Source of the DNA: Kitasatospora herbaricolor
GTDB lineage: Bacteria; Actinomycetota; Actinomycetes; Streptomycetales; Streptomycetaceae
NCBI RefSeq assembly: GCF_030813695.1
Contig: NZ_JAUSVA010000002.1
Location: 1,240,001-1,304,000, forward strand
Length of the DNA stretch: 64,000 nt
Direction: 5' to 3'
Below the pieces are notes generated by a model that saw only the letters and a program-made list of their open reading frames with translations, was not told the DNA's origin and ran no database searches. Position numbers and translations under genes: made by a program. Position 1 is the stretch's first letter; every line of letters starts with the position of its first letter. Shown in pieces: positions 7,199 through 16,079 of the stretch.

Positions 7199-8410
7199 TC
7201 ACCCCAACGTGGCGACGTGGGCGAGGACGGCGCCGGCGCCGTCCTCGGAGGCGATCAGGCGGGCGAGTTCGGCCGCGCGGCGGCGGGGGGCCGGGTCGGT
7301 CACGCAGGCCGTGATCGCGGCGGCGAGGTTCTCGGCGTCGAGGTCCTGGAACGGCACAGGCCGGGGGGCGACCTGGAGCCGGTGGAGCCGGTCCGCCCAG
7401 AAGGGCTGGTCGGCCATGACGGGGACCGGCACGGCGGGCACGCCGGCGCGCAGCGCGGCTCCGGTCGTTCCCGCGCCGGCGTGGTGGACGACGGCGGCCG
7501 TGCGTGGGAAGAGCCAGTCGTGCGGGACGTCGCCGATCGCCAGGAGGTCGTCACCGCCGCCGCTCAGCTCGGCCCATCCCGCCTGCACCACCGCGCGCAC
7601 GCCCGCCCGCTTGACCGCGGCTCCCACCAGTTCGCTGAGGCGTTCCCCCTCGCCCGGTGCCATGCTGCCGAACCCGATGAACACCGGCGGCGGGCCGGCC
7701 CGGAGGAAGTCGGCCAGCTCGGCCGGGGGGCTCCAGCCGTCCGGCCGAGGAGGCCACCAGTAGCCCGTCACCTCGACCCGGGACGGCCAGTCCGCCGGTC
7801 GCGGCACCACCGTCGGGCTGAAGCCGGCGAAGACCGGGCGGGCGTCGTCCCCCTGCTGCGCCGGTCCGCCCGCGGGCAGCCCGAGGCGGTCGCGGAGCCG
7901 GGTCACGGCAGGCGCGAAGAGGGTGTCCCGGCGTCGCACCGTCTCGCGTCCGGCGGCCAGGTTGCCCTCCGGCCCCAGGCCTTCGGCGGCCGAGGCGCCG
8001 GGCAGCGGGAACTCCCTGGTGGCGACCCCCGGTACGAGGTGGGTTTCGATGACGGGGATGCCCAGCGCCTCGCCGGCCGACCGGCTGAGCGGTGCCGGGC
8101 CGAAGGCGGTGAGCACCAGGTCGGTGCCGTCCGCCACGGCTGTCGCCACGCCGTCGGCGAGCCCGTCCGCGTACGCCGCCGTCAGCGCCCGGGCCTCCTC
8201 CCGTGACGCCGCCCGGGCCCAGGACCGGATCAGCTCCTGCGGGTCGCCCGGCATGGGCCGGTGCGCGAGGCCGCACCCGCCGACGAGTGCGGCGAAGGAC
8301 GGATGGGCGGCCACCGCGACCTCGTGCCCGGCGTCCAGCAGGCGCCGCCCCAGGCCGGTGAACGGCGCGACGTCTCCCCGTGAGCCGGCAGTGACGATCA
8401 GGATCCGCAT
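7199..8410 (-). CDS. GT1-family glycosyltransferase (macrolide/sterol glucosyltransferase type)
   Basis: 403 residues from ATG 8410 (MRILIVTAGSRGDVAPF). N-terminal acceptor half and C-terminal nucleotide-sugar half are both present. The C-terminal motif HHAGAGTTGAALRAGVP and the following QPFWADRL match GT-B enzymes that glycosylate macrolides, flavonoids or sterols. It is cytoplasmic. There is no sugar-biosynthesis or polyketide gene nearby, so a detoxification role (self-resistance to a macrolide-like compound) is as likely as biosynthesis. Confidence 0.92.
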   Translation of the reverse strand: MRILIVTAGSRGDVAPFTGLGRRLLDAGHEVAVAAHPSFAALVGGCGLAHRPMPGDPQELIRSWARAASREEARALTAAYADGLADGVATAVADGTDLVLTAFGPAPLSRSAGEALGIPVIETHLVPGVATREFPLPGASAAEGLGPEGNLAAGRETVRRRDTLFAPAVTRLRDRLGLPAGGPAQQGDDARPVFAGFSPTVVPRPADWPSRVEVTGYWWPPRPDGWSPPAELADFLRAGPPPVFIGFGSMAPGEGERLSELVGAAVKRAGVRAVVQAGWAELSGGGDDLLAIGDVPHDWLFPRTAAVVHHAGAGTTGAALRAGVPAVPVPVMADQPFWADRLHRLQVAPRPVPFQDLDAENLAAAITACVTDPAPRRRAAELARLIASEDGAGAVLAHVATLG

Positions 8411-8543
8411 GCGGTGATTCTGCCCCACTCGTCGTCGCCCCGAGCACCGCTCGCGGTCGCCGTCCGCTCGCCGTGCGCCCCACCGGGCCCGGCCGGGCCG
8501 ACGGCGGCCGGGCGGCAGCCGTCGGACCGGCCCTGAGGGTGGG

Positions 8544-9188
8544 TCACTTCCGCCAGAACAGGTGGTGCGTCACGCCGCTCGGGCTGGGCACGACCTCCAG
8601 GTGGAAGCGGTCGAGCAGTTCGTCGGGGGACTGCCAGAGGTGCAGTCCGGACCCGAGCTTCACCGGCGAGACCGCCACGTGCATGGTGTCGACGAGGTCC
8701 GCGTCGAGGAACTCCCGCACCGTGGTCACGCCGCCGCCGAGCCGGACGTCCTTGCCCTCCGCGGCCTCGCGCGCCCGTTCGAGAACCGTGGCCGGGTCTC
8801 CGTCGACGAAGTGGAAGGTGGTGTCGGAGAGGGTGAAGGAGGGACGCCAGTGGTGGGTCATCACGAACACCGGGGTACGGAACGGCGGCTCGTCGCCCCA
8901 CCAGCCGCGCCACTCGTGGTCCTGCCAGGGCCCGCGCTGGAACCCGAACTTGTTGCGGCCCATGATCTCGGCGCCGATGTTGCGGGCGAAGTCGCGGGTG
9001 AAGTAGTCGTCGAGACCCCGGCTCCCCCCAGGCTCCGTGCGATTGGGCCAGCTCGCCGTCGCACCCGCCCAGGCGAAGAGCTTCTCGGGATGGTCGTAGC
9101 CGAACGGCCGCTCTAAGCTCTGGTCCTCACCGGCGGCGATGCCGTCACTGGAGACGATGAAGTTCTGGACCCTCAACAGTTGAGCCAC
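8544..9188 (-). CDS. Dihydrofolate reductase-like protein (RibD C-terminal fold)
   Basis: 214 residues from GTG 9188, chosen because GGAGGAACAC precedes it at ideal spacing. N-terminal VQNFIVSSDGIAAGEDQ, then IMGRNKFGFQRGPW, and C-terminal VRLGGGVTTVREFLDADLVD and PVKLGSGLHLW are the hallmarks of the RibD_C / DHFR-like family common in streptomycetes. The family uses NADPH; the physiological substrate is generally unknown. It stands alone, in the same direction as the glycosyltransferase gene. Confidence 0.9.
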   Translation of the reverse strand: MAQLLRVQNFIVSSDGIAAGEDQSLERPFGYDHPEKLFAWAGATASWPNRTEPGGSRGLDDYFTRDFARNIGAEIMGRNKFGFQRGPWQDHEWRGWWGDEPPFRTPVFVMTHHWRPSFTLSDTTFHFVDGDPATVLERAREAAEGKDVRLGGGVTTVREFLDADLVDTMHVAVSPVKLGSGLHLWQSPDELLDRFHLEVVPSPSGVTHHLFWRK

Positions 9189-9876
9189 GTGTTCCTCCGG
9201 TGTGCTCGGACAACGTTGGTGAGAAGGCCGCAGGAACTCGTCGCTGCGCCCCTGACCGGTCAGCCGACCGGGCCGACGGTGTCCTGACCCATGATGCTGC
9301 GGGGGTCTGACAATCCGCCGCCGCGAGCGGAGGCCTGCCCTGCCGACGGGCTCCGCCACGAACTCGATCACCGACGAGACTGCCACATCCGACGCCCTGC
9401 CCCGGGCAGCGACGTCGTTCCTCGTGCATGTTCACCGGCGCGGAGCCGGTCGGCGCCGGGGGCGGCACCGCCGCCCGCCGGCAGGCTCGGGCCGGAAGGG
9501 ACGGCGGTGGCGTGTCGCCACCGGTCACCGTGGCCCCGGCAGGGCCCGGCCCAGACGGGCTCCGTCCCGACCAGGTGGGCTCCGTCCCGACCAGGTGCAG
9601 CAGGGCCAGCACCTGGGCCCGCGCCGGAGCGTGACCGCGCGCCATCCGGCTCAAGGTGGCCCTGAACCCAACCCGCCGACCGGGCGCACCGCGGGTGTGA
9701 CCCACGTCATAGCCCGGACGTGCATAGCGGAGCGAGGTCCAGCGCCTTAACAGGGGTACAGGAACGCGTCCGTGGTCGTGGGGCGGCGCACGTCGTCCGC
9801 GACGCGTGCGCCGCACCGCTCCCCACGGGAGTGCGGCAGGGGCCGGCGTGCTCGGCGGGGAGGCAAGGGGTCGAGG
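9189..9876. other. Gap of ~690 bp without a convincing gene
   Basis: Both strands were read; no frame shows a start with ribosome binding site plus recognisable protein. It contains the 20-bp tandem repeat at 9557-9596 and must contain the promoter of the sigma factor gene, which I could not place. Confidence 0.55.
9557..9596. repeat. 20-bp tandem duplication
   Basis: GGGCTCCGTCCCGACCAGGT at 9557-9576 is repeated exactly at 9577-9596 in the non-coding gap upstream of the sigma factor gene. Confidence 0.85.
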
Positions 9877-10386
9877 GTGACGGGGCAGGCGCGGGTCGAG
9901 GAGTTCGACCGCTTCGTGGCGGCTCGCTGGCCGGCGCTGCTCCACCTGGCGCGGCTGCTCACCGGCGGGGACCGGCACCGGGCGGAGGACCTGCTGCAGG
10001 AGGCGCTCGTCAAGCTGTGGTTCGCCTGGCCGAGGGTGGCCGAGCAGGCGCCCGAGGCCTACGTACGGAAGGTGCTGGCCCGTGCGGCTGCCCGGTCGGC
10101 GCGGCGTCGCTGGTGGGGCGAGCAGCCCGTCGGCCGGCTGCCCGACCCGCCCGCAGCGGCGGACGAGGCGGCCGCGGCGGACGAGCGCACCAGGCTGGAG
10201 GCCCTGCTGGCGCTGCTGCCGGCCCGGCAGCGGGCCGCGGTGGTGCTGCGCTACTACCAGGACCTGCCCGAGGGGCAGGTCGCGGAGGCGCTCGGGTGCC
10301 CGGTGGGTACCGCCCGGTCGCTGACGGCCCGTGGCGTCGCGCGGCTGCGGCAGTTGCTGGCGGAGGCCGTCAGCCCGGTCGAGTGA
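9877..10386 (+). CDS. SigE-family ECF RNA polymerase sigma factor
   Basis: 169 residues from GTG 9877 (VTGQARVEEFDRF). Region 2 is seen as FDRFVAARWPALLHLARLLTG, then HRAEDLLQEALVKLWFAW. Region 4 is LALLPARQRAAVVLRYYQDL and EGQVAEALGCPVGTARSLTARG. Length and motifs match the SigE-family ECF group abundant in actinomycetes. The small membrane protein downstream could be its partner. Regulation is not visible. Confidence 0.92.
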   Translation: MTGQARVEEFDRFVAARWPALLHLARLLTGGDRHRAEDLLQEALVKLWFAWPRVAEQAPEAYVRKVLARAAARSARRRWWGEQPVGRLPDPPAAADEAAAADERTRLEALLALLPARQRAAVVLRYYQDLPEGQVAEALGCPVGTARSLTARGVARLRQLLAEAVSPVE

Positions 10387-10442
10387 GGAACGTGTCCGGC
10401 CGGGAGGGCCGTGGGTGCGGGCCGGGGGTGCGGACCGTAGGA

Positions 10443-10544
10443 GGTGGATCGCGCGGGGTGGATCGCGCGGGGTGACGCGTGCGGGCGGAATGAGTCGGGC
10501 GAGGCGACTCGGGCGGGACGAGTCGGGCGGGACGAGTCGGATGA
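10443..10544. repeat. 14-bp period tandem array between sigma factor and membrane gene
   Basis: Two exact copies of GGTGGATCGCGCGG (10443-10470) are followed, after a short degenerate stretch, by four units close to GACGAGTCGGGCGG from 10489 to 10544. The 14-bp period is conserved. It separates two genes expected to be co-transcribed. Confidence 0.75.
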
Positions 10545-10569
10545 GGAGGGTCGGGTGACCAGGGGAGCC

Positions 10570-10974
10570 ATGGATCGCTTCGAGCAGGAGCTGGTACGGA
10601 TGATGCGCGAGGGACAGGAGGAAACGCCTTACGAGGACCGCCACCGCGACCGCCTGCACGCCGGCGTGCGGGCCCGGAAGCGGGTCCGGACGGCGTGGAA
10701 GGCCGCCGGATCGGTACTGACCGCCGCCGGACTCTGCGTCGCGCTGCTGGTCGTCGCGAGTTCCTTCACCCGGGGCGGGCCGGCCGGCCCCCGGCCCCTT
10801 CCCCTGGTCTCCGCCGGGTCGGTGACCATGACGTCACCCGGCCGCCCAGCCTCCACCGCCGAAGGGGCGCCGGAACCGTACGGCCTGTCGACGCCGGGGC
10901 CGGCGACGGGGCCGGCCCGGATCTCGGCCACCCGGCCGGCGCCCCGGCCGGGCGCGGGCGGTCCCGTCGGGTGA
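10570..10974 (+). CDS. Single-pass membrane protein downstream of the sigma factor (possible anti-sigma partner)
   Basis: 134 residues from ATG 10570 with GGGGAGCC upstream. A charged N-terminal domain of about 45 residues (MDRFEQELVRMMREGQEETPYEDRHR...) is followed by one hydrophobic segment near 46-66 (AAGSVLTAAGLCVALLVVAS) and a Pro/Ala/Gly-rich outer tail. Small membrane proteins of this layout often follow SigE-family sigma genes. No zinc-binding anti-sigma motif (HxxxCxxC) is present, so an anti-sigma role is inference only. Confidence 0.7.
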   Translation: MDRFEQELVRMMREGQEETPYEDRHRDRLHAGVRARKRVRTAWKAAGSVLTAAGLCVALLVVASSFTRGGPAGPRPLPLVSAGSVTMTSPGRPASTAEGAPEPYGLSTPGPATGPARISATRPAPRPGAGGPVG

Positions 10975-11060
10975 GGACCGCCCCGACGGCGGGCGACCCG
11001 CCGGCCGCCGGGCACCCCTCCCCCGCTCGTCCCGCCCTCCCCGAGGAGAAGGCCCACCAC

Positions 11061-12782
11061 GTGATACCCGAGAACGCGACCGCCCCCACCGGCCCGCCGG
11101 GGCCGGCGGCCGACCGCCGTCCGACCTCGTGGGAGCGGCGGTTGCACCGCGCCGGGTACGCCGCCCGCCCGCAGCTCTCCGTGCGCGACCGTCTGGTGGC
11201 CCCGTTCCCCGAGCCCGGGTCGCGGATGCGTCGCCCGCTCCGGCCGGCCCCGGCGACGCTGCGCCGGATGGCGCGCTGGTCCGGCTGGGGCGGTCCGCTG
11301 CTGGTGACCCTCCTCGCCGGGCTGGCCCGCTTCTGGCGGCTGGACAGCCCGCGGGCGGTCGTGTTCGACGAGACGTACTACGCCAAGGACGCCTGGTCCC
11401 TGCTGCGGCTCGGCTACGAGGGCAGCTGGCCGGACCGCCTGGTGGCCGACCCGCAGATCCTGGGCCGGCCCCAGGTGATCCCGCTCTCCGACGCCGGGGC
11501 CTTCGTCGCGCACCCTCCGGCGGGCAAGTGGGTGATCGCCCTCGGCGAGTGGATGTTCGGCCTCGGCCCGTTCGGCTGGCGCTTCATGACGGCGGCCCTG
11601 GGCACGCTGTCGGTGCTGATGCTCTGCCGCATCGGCCGCCGCCTGTTCCGCTCCACCGTGCTGGGCTGCCTGGCCGGGGCGCTGATGGCGGTGGACGGCC
11701 TGCACTACGTGATGAGCCGCACCGCGCTGCTCGACCTCGTCGTGATGGTCTTCGCCCTGGCGGCCTTCGGCTGCCTGCTGATCGACCGGGACCGCACGCG
11801 GGCCCGGCTCGCCGCCGCCCTGCCGTCCGACGGGGACGGCCCGGCGCGCCCGGACGGGCGCACCGCCGCCCGTGCCGGGACGGGCCCGCGGCCGTGGCGG
11901 CTCGCGGCCGGCGCCTTCCTCGGCCTGTCGGCCTCGGTCAAGTGGAACGGCCTGTACTTCCTCGCCTTCTTCCTCGTCCTCACCCTGCTGTGGGACGCCG
12001 GTGCCCGCCGCACCGCGGGCGCGCACCGCCCCTACCGCGCGGTGCTGCGCAAGGACCTCGGGTCGGCGCTGTCCCTCGTCCTGGTCACCGCCCTGACCTA
12101 CCTGGCGACCTGGACCGGCTGGCTACGCTCCGACCAGGGGTACGGGCGGCACTGGGCGGACGGGCGCGGCGGCACCTGGTCGTGGGTCCCCGCCGCGCTC
12201 CGCAGCCTGTGGCACTACGAGTACCAGGTGTACGAGTTCAACGTGGGGCTGAGCACGCCCCACCCGTACGAGTCGAACCCCTGGAGCTGGCTGGTCCTCG
12301 GGCGTCCCGTCCTGTTCCACTACACCCAGGCGGAGCCCGGCACGGCCGGCTGCCACGCGGCGACCGCCTGCTCGCAGACCGTCCTGGCCCTCGGCACGCC
12401 GCTCCTGTGGTGGTCGGCGTGCTGCGCGCTGGTGTACCTCCTCTTCCGATGGGCGCTGCGACGCGACTGGCGCGCCGGCGCCGTCCTGTGCGGGGTGGGG
12501 GCCGGCTATCTGCCCTGGTTCCTGTACCAGGACCGCACGATCTTCTCCTTCTACGCGGTCGCCTTCGTGCCGTACCTGAGCCTGGCCGTGGCGATGATGC
12601 TGGGAGCCCTGCCCGGGCCGCCGGGGGCGAGCGAGCGGCGCCGGGTCCGGGGCGTAGTGGTGGCCCTGGTGCTCGTCCTGCTGATCGGCTGGAACTTCGT
12701 CCACTTCGTCCCGGTCTACACGGGGCAGAGCATCCCGTACGCCGACTGGCGCGCCAGACTGTGGCTCGACAGCTGGTTCTGA
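11061..12782 (+). CDS. pmt: Polyprenol-phosphate-mannose:protein O-mannosyltransferase (GT39)
   Basis: 573 residues from GTG 11061. After a Pro/Arg-rich cytoplasmic leader, the first loop holds the essential pair in VVFDETYYAKDAWS (Asp103, Glu104). About nine to eleven hydrophobic segments follow, ending with the four-helix PMT_4TMC-like C-terminus (WFLYQDRTIFSFYAVAFVPY is very typical). It transfers mannose from polyprenyl-phosphate mannose to Ser/Thr of secreted proteins at the outer membrane face. In Streptomyces Pmt also serves as part of phage receptor glycosylation and cell-wall stress tolerance. Its 86-bp distance from the preceding gene allows co-transcription. Confidence 0.95.
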   Translation: MIPENATAPTGPPGPAADRRPTSWERRLHRAGYAARPQLSVRDRLVAPFPEPGSRMRRPLRPAPATLRRMARWSGWGGPLLVTLLAGLARFWRLDSPRAVVFDETYYAKDAWSLLRLGYEGSWPDRLVADPQILGRPQVIPLSDAGAFVAHPPAGKWVIALGEWMFGLGPFGWRFMTAALGTLSVLMLCRIGRRLFRSTVLGCLAGALMAVDGLHYVMSRTALLDLVVMVFALAAFGCLLIDRDRTRARLAAALPSDGDGPARPDGRTAARAGTGPRPWRLAAGAFLGLSASVKWNGLYFLAFFLVLTLLWDAGARRTAGAHRPYRAVLRKDLGSALSLVLVTALTYLATWTGWLRSDQGYGRHWADGRGGTWSWVPAALRSLWHYEYQVYEFNVGLSTPHPYESNPWSWLVLGRPVLFHYTQAEPGTAGCHAATACSQTVLALGTPLLWWSACCALVYLLFRWALRRDWRAGAVLCGVGAGYLPWFLYQDRTIFSFYAVAFVPYLSLAVAMMLGALPGPPGASERRRVRGVVVALVLVLLIGWNFVHFVPVYTGQSIPYADWRARLWLDSWF

Positions 12783-12813
12783 ACCCGGCCGCGCACCTGC
12801 CCTTCCGCGAGGC

Positions 12814-13728
12814 TCAGAGGTTCGCCGTGAAGAACGCGGTGAGCTTCTCGACGGCCGCGTCGACGTGCTCCTCGCGGTCGTAGAGGTCGACGTGGCTGGC
12901 GCCCTCGATCCGGTACAGCTCCTTGGGGCCGGTGGCGCGCTGGTGGACGTCGACGGCCATCCAGTCGGTGACGGCGCGGCTGCCCACGATCTGGAGCAGC
13001 GGCCGGGGGCCGATCAGCGGGACGGCGTGGAAGGCGTCGAAGAAGGCCAGCTTGTCGACGCTCGGCCAGGCCAGGGTCCTGGCCGAACGCCCGTGCCGGC
13101 CGCGGGCGGTGCAGTAGTACTCGAATCCCTCCACCGCGTGCTCCCCGCCGAGCGCGCGGGCCTGTTCCGCGCTCTCGGGGAAGACCGGCAGGGCGCCGGG
13201 GTCCTCGCCGCGGGCCGCCGCGGTACGGGCCCGGGCGGCCGCGTCGAGCAGGCCCCGGAAGACGGCCGGGTCCTGGGTGCCGTCGGCGCCGAGCCGGAAC
13301 TGGCGGGCCACGTCCACGCCGCTGACGGTGGCGACGGCCCCGACCCGGTGGTCGCCGCCCGCCGCTGCCAGCGAGTAGCCGCCCGAGGCGCAGATGCCGA
13401 GGAGCCCGATCCGTTCGGCGTCGACCTCCTGACGCAGGCCCAGGAAGGAGACGGCGGCCTTGAAGTCCTCCACCCGCTTGGCCGGGTCCTCCAGACCGCG
13501 GGGCAGGCCGCCGGACTCGCCCTGGTGGGCGGCGTCGAAGGCGAGGGCGACGAAGCCGCGCTCGGCCAACTGCCGTGCGTACAGGCCGGAGGACTGCTCC
13601 TTGACGCTGGTGCCGGGGTGGCCGACCACGAGGGCGGGCCACGGGCCGGCGGCCGGGGCGTCGGGGGTGTGGAGGTGGGCGGCGATGTCGATGCCGGCAC
13701 TGTCGAAGGTGACGCTGGTACGGGCCAT
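12814..13728 (-). CDS. Alpha/beta hydrolase, dienelactone-hydrolase/YcjY type
   Basis: 304 residues from ATG 13728 after GGAGACCCCCC. The core reads LVVGHPGTSVKEQSSGLYAR, then DAAHQGESGG and the elbow LLGICASGGYSLA. The nucleophile could be the Cys (G-I-C-A-S) as in dienelactone hydrolases, or the Ser; in this subfamily it is usually the Cys position. Late Asp and His follow (VGSRAVTDWM; GASHVDLYD). The substrate is unknown. It is convergent with pmt and 31 bp from it. Confidence 0.87.
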   Translation of the reverse strand: MARTSVTFDSAGIDIAAHLHTPDAPAAGPWPALVVGHPGTSVKEQSSGLYARQLAERGFVALAFDAAHQGESGGLPRGLEDPAKRVEDFKAAVSFLGLRQEVDAERIGLLGICASGGYSLAAAGGDHRVGAVATVSGVDVARQFRLGADGTQDPAVFRGLLDAAARARTAAARGEDPGALPVFPESAEQARALGGEHAVEGFEYYCTARGRHGRSARTLAWPSVDKLAFFDAFHAVPLIGPRPLLQIVGSRAVTDWMAVDVHQRATGPKELYRIEGASHVDLYDREEHVDAAVEKLTAFFTANL

Positions 13729-13917
13729 GGGGGGTCTCCTGATCTGCTGGTGGCGTGAGTCGGGTGATGGGTGTGGTGGACGGGTGTGCCGGACAGGTGT
13801 GCCGCCGGTCTGTGCCTCGCCAGGCGGATCCGGGCGCGGGGACGAGGTGGTCGTCGGGGACAAGGTGGTCGGCACCCGCTACGACGTGTCCACGACCGCC
13901 CCGCCCTCGGCCGGCGG

Positions 13918-14346
13918 TCAGTTGGCCTTCAGCGGCCCGGCGAAGGACTTGCGCAGGGACGCCGGGGCCACGACGGGGAGCAGGGAGGCCAGCACCTTGC
14001 CCTTCAGGCTGCCGGGCGTCCTGGTCAGCCGGACGTCGACGCGGGTGCCGTCACCCTCGGGGGTCAGGCGGAAGAGCCAGCCGCCGCCCGGCCCGAAGAG
14101 CTTGGAGTCGAGGGTGGTGATGGTGACCTCGTCGCCGCCGGGCTCCCAGTCGTAGCGGGCGCGTTCCCAGGCGGCGGCGGTGCCCTCGGTCACCTCGGCC
14201 CAGTTCTCCCCCACGCCGTGCACCTCGAAGTGTTCCGCGTCGATGCTGGGCCAGGCCTCGGGACGGCCGGGGCCGAAGTCGGTGAGCACCGCCAGCACGG
14301 CGGACGGGCTGAGCGAGGAGACGAGATGCAGGTTGACGACTGTCAT
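13918..14346 (-). CDS. SRPBCC (START-like) family protein
   Basis: 142 residues from ATG 14346 (MTVVNLHLVSSLSPSAVLAVLTDF). It has the helix-grip pattern of polyketide-cyclase/SRPBCC proteins: PSIDAEHFEVHGVGENWAEV, then ERARYDWEPGGDEVTI and WLFRLTPEGDGTRVDVRL. Such proteins bind lipids or other hydrophobic molecules. There is no catalytic assignment. It lies downstream of nothing obvious and is probably its own unit. Confidence 0.8.
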   Translation of the reverse strand: MTVVNLHLVSSLSPSAVLAVLTDFGPGRPEAWPSIDAEHFEVHGVGENWAEVTEGTAAAWERARYDWEPGGDEVTITTLDSKLFGPGGGWLFRLTPEGDGTRVDVRLTRTPGSLKGKVLASLLPVVAPASLRKSFAGPLKAN

Positions 14347-14534
14347 GGGTGCTCCAGGTGGATGTGCGGGGGGCGACGGGTGGCCCGGGAGAGCGCGGGG
14401 CTTCGTGGGCGGTGCCGGGGCCTGCCCGGTCGCCCTCACTCTGGACCGCACAGCGGGGCCGCGACATCAGTCAGTTGACCGTCGGAAGGCAGGCCTCCGG
14501 CGTTGAGTCACCGGATCCGGGTCGGTCGGTGAGG

Positions 14535-14780
14535 TCACCCGGTCCGGCGCGCCGCGCCGCCGGGCCGCCGGGCCCCGGGCGGGACACCGGAACTCCCGCC
14601 GCCCGTAGCGGCGGTGGGGGCGCACCACGCGTCGGCCGAACGACCCACGCATCCGCGGAAGGACTCCCCCGGGGGCAGGCAAGGGCGGCAGCCGCAGGCG
14701 GACGGGGACCCGGTCGTGGCCCCCGCCGACCCGCTGCGCGGTGCCGGAGCCGCGAAGCGGAGCCGGTCGTACGCGATCAT
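14535..14780 (-). CDS. Hypothetical small Cys-containing protein
   Basis: 81 residues, ATG 14780 preceded by GAGGAGGCGGAC, an excellent ribosome binding site. It begins MIAYDRLRFAAPAP and contains a CGCRPC cluster plus two further Cys. Codon third positions are GC-rich as in real genes here. No family recognised; it could be chance. Confidence 0.3.
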   Translation of the reverse strand: MIAYDRLRFAAPAPRSGSAGATTGSPSACGCRPCLPPGESFRGCVGRSADAWCAPTAATGGGSSGVPPGARRPGGAARRTG

Positions 14781-14956
14781 GTCCGCCTCCTCGACCGTTC
14801 GCCCGCGCGCATCCGTCGAATGACGCACCGGACCGGCGGCACACGTGTCACGGCGAACACCGTCGGACGACGCAGGACGCCGAGGGTCGCGGCGGACGAG
14901 AATTCCGTTCGTCGGGGCACACCCGCCCGACGACGAACGGGCACATCCCTGGTGGC

Positions 14957-15142
14957 TCAAGGACGTTCGTCACCACCCCGGGACCATCGTCCGAGTCGCG
15001 GGTCCAGACTCGGGCCGAGGCTCAGCGCCAGCAACGGGTCGACGGTGGCCCAGGTGCTCCAGAGGACCTCCGGGTCGAAGGTGCCACCGGGGGTGCGCTC
15101 GCGGACCGCACCGGCCCCGGGGGTGATGCCCTCGTCGTTCAT
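14957..15142 (-). CDS. Hypothetical 61-residue protein divergent from ohr
   Basis: ATG 15142 with GAGGAGCGG at good spacing. It begins MNDEGITPGAGAVRERTPGG and contains the acceptable hydrophobic stretch VLWSTWATVDPLLALSLG. No family recognised. It occupies the position where an OhrR-type regulator would be expected but is too short and has no helix-turn-helix. Confidence 0.35.
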   Translation of the reverse strand: MNDEGITPGAGAVRERTPGGTFDPEVLWSTWATVDPLLALSLGPSLDPRLGRWSRGGDERP

Positions 15143-15211
15143 CGTCCGCTCCTCGGATCGTCGGCGTCTCTTGGCACTTCTTGACGCCCGACCAGCCTGC
15201 AGCCTGCCTTA

Positions 15212-15232
15212 GTAACCTGTCAAGACAGTTAC
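15212..15232. promoter_or_regulatory. Inverted repeat upstream of ohr
   Basis: GTAAC-C-TGTC-AA-GACA-GTTAC: arms GTAAC/GTTAC and TGTC/GACA, one base out of register, about 220 bp before ohr in an A/T-richer stretch. The minus strand contains TTGACA inside it, which could be a -35. It has the size of a MarR/OhrR operator; no such regulator is adjacent. Confidence 0.45.
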
Positions 15233-15450
15233 CTATTTGTCCGACAGTGAACTTCGACCCCGGCGAAGCATCCCGCCCCGCTCGACCAACACCAAGAGAA
15301 CAAGCCGATTGCAGGCCGATAGTGGCCTCCGATCTCGACCGCAGGCCGAATGCAGGGTTGACGCCCCACGGAAAGCCTGGCAATAATCGTCACCAGTCAG
15401 ACCAGTTACTTCAGGGCGATTCAAGCCCCTACTCATGAGGAGACAGAGCC

Positions 15451-15882
15451 ATGGCAGCCAGCTACACCGGAGTGGTCACCGTGACGGGAGAAGGTCGCAA
15501 CGGGGGGCAGGTCGCCGCGAGCGACGGACTCCTCGTCGCCCCGCTCGCCATCCCGAAGGAGCTGGGCGGCGCCGGCGGCGCCACCAACCCGGAGCAGCTG
15601 TTCGCCGCCGGCTGGGGCGCCTGCTTCCTCGGGGCGGTACGCCGGGCCGCGGCCGAGCGGAAGGTCCGGCTGACGAGCACCGCCATCACGGTCGAGGTCA
15701 CGCTGACTCACGGCGAGGACGGCGAGTTCGGCCTGGGTGCGGTCCTCGGCCTCGAACTCGGCGGCGTGGACCAGGAGACGGCCGTGGAGCTGGGCGAGGC
15801 GGCCCACCAGCTCTGCCCCTACTCCAAGGCGACCCGCGGGAACATCCCGGTCACCGTCAACGCCGTCGCGCTGGCCGGCTGA
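15451..15882 (+). CDS. ohr: Organic hydroperoxide resistance protein (Ohr/OsmC family)
   Basis: 143 residues, ATG after GAGGAGACAG. The two redox Cys are in GWGACFLGAV and QLCPYSKATRGN; the motif order and length fit the Ohr branch. It reduces organic hydroperoxides with lipoyl-type dithiols in the cytoplasm. It ends with back-to-back hairpins (16039-16123) and has an A/T-rich regulatory region upstream with an inverted repeat. Induction by organic peroxide is expected from the family. Confidence 0.95.
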   Translation: MAASYTGVVTVTGEGRNGGQVAASDGLLVAPLAIPKELGGAGGATNPEQLFAAGWGACFLGAVRRAAAERKVRLTSTAITVEVTLTHGEDGEFGLGAVLGLELGGVDQETAVELGEAAHQLCPYSKATRGNIPVTVNAVALAG

Positions 15883-16038
15883 CCCGCTCCTGAGCCTCCG
15901 CCCGGGCCGTGACGGTCCGACCGGTCCGGGCGGACCGTACCCGCGGGCTTCCGCCCACGGTAGACCCGGGGCCCGGCCGCAGCCGCGGCCGAGGCGCCCC
16001 GGCGCAGTGCCCCGGCAGGGTGGCCGCGGCACCGGCCG

Positions 16039-16074
16039 GGTGCGATGGCCGGTACCGGTGCCGGCCATCGCACC
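16039..16074. terminator. First of two adjacent hairpins, 14-bp perfect stem
   Basis: Arms GGTGCGATGGCCGG (16039-16052) and CCGGCCATCGCACC (16061-16074) with an 8-base loop, between the convergent ohr and HAD genes. Confidence 0.75.
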
Positions 16075-16079
16075 CCGGA

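Larger units (their letters stand above)
14347..15450. other. 1.1-kb region with only weak small reading frames
   Basis: Between the SRPBCC gene and ohr. Two short minus-strand frames with good ribosome binding sites (14535-14780 and 14957-15142) are listed separately at low confidence. From about 15181 to 15450 the DNA is clearly richer in A/T, which marks it as the regulatory region of ohr, including an inverted repeat at 15212-15232. Confidence 0.55.

Noticed and set aside
14957..15142. An OhrR regulator divergent from ohr
   Set aside because: Position and inverted repeat invite it, but the only frame has 61 codons and no helix-turn-helix; kept only as a hypothetical small protein.
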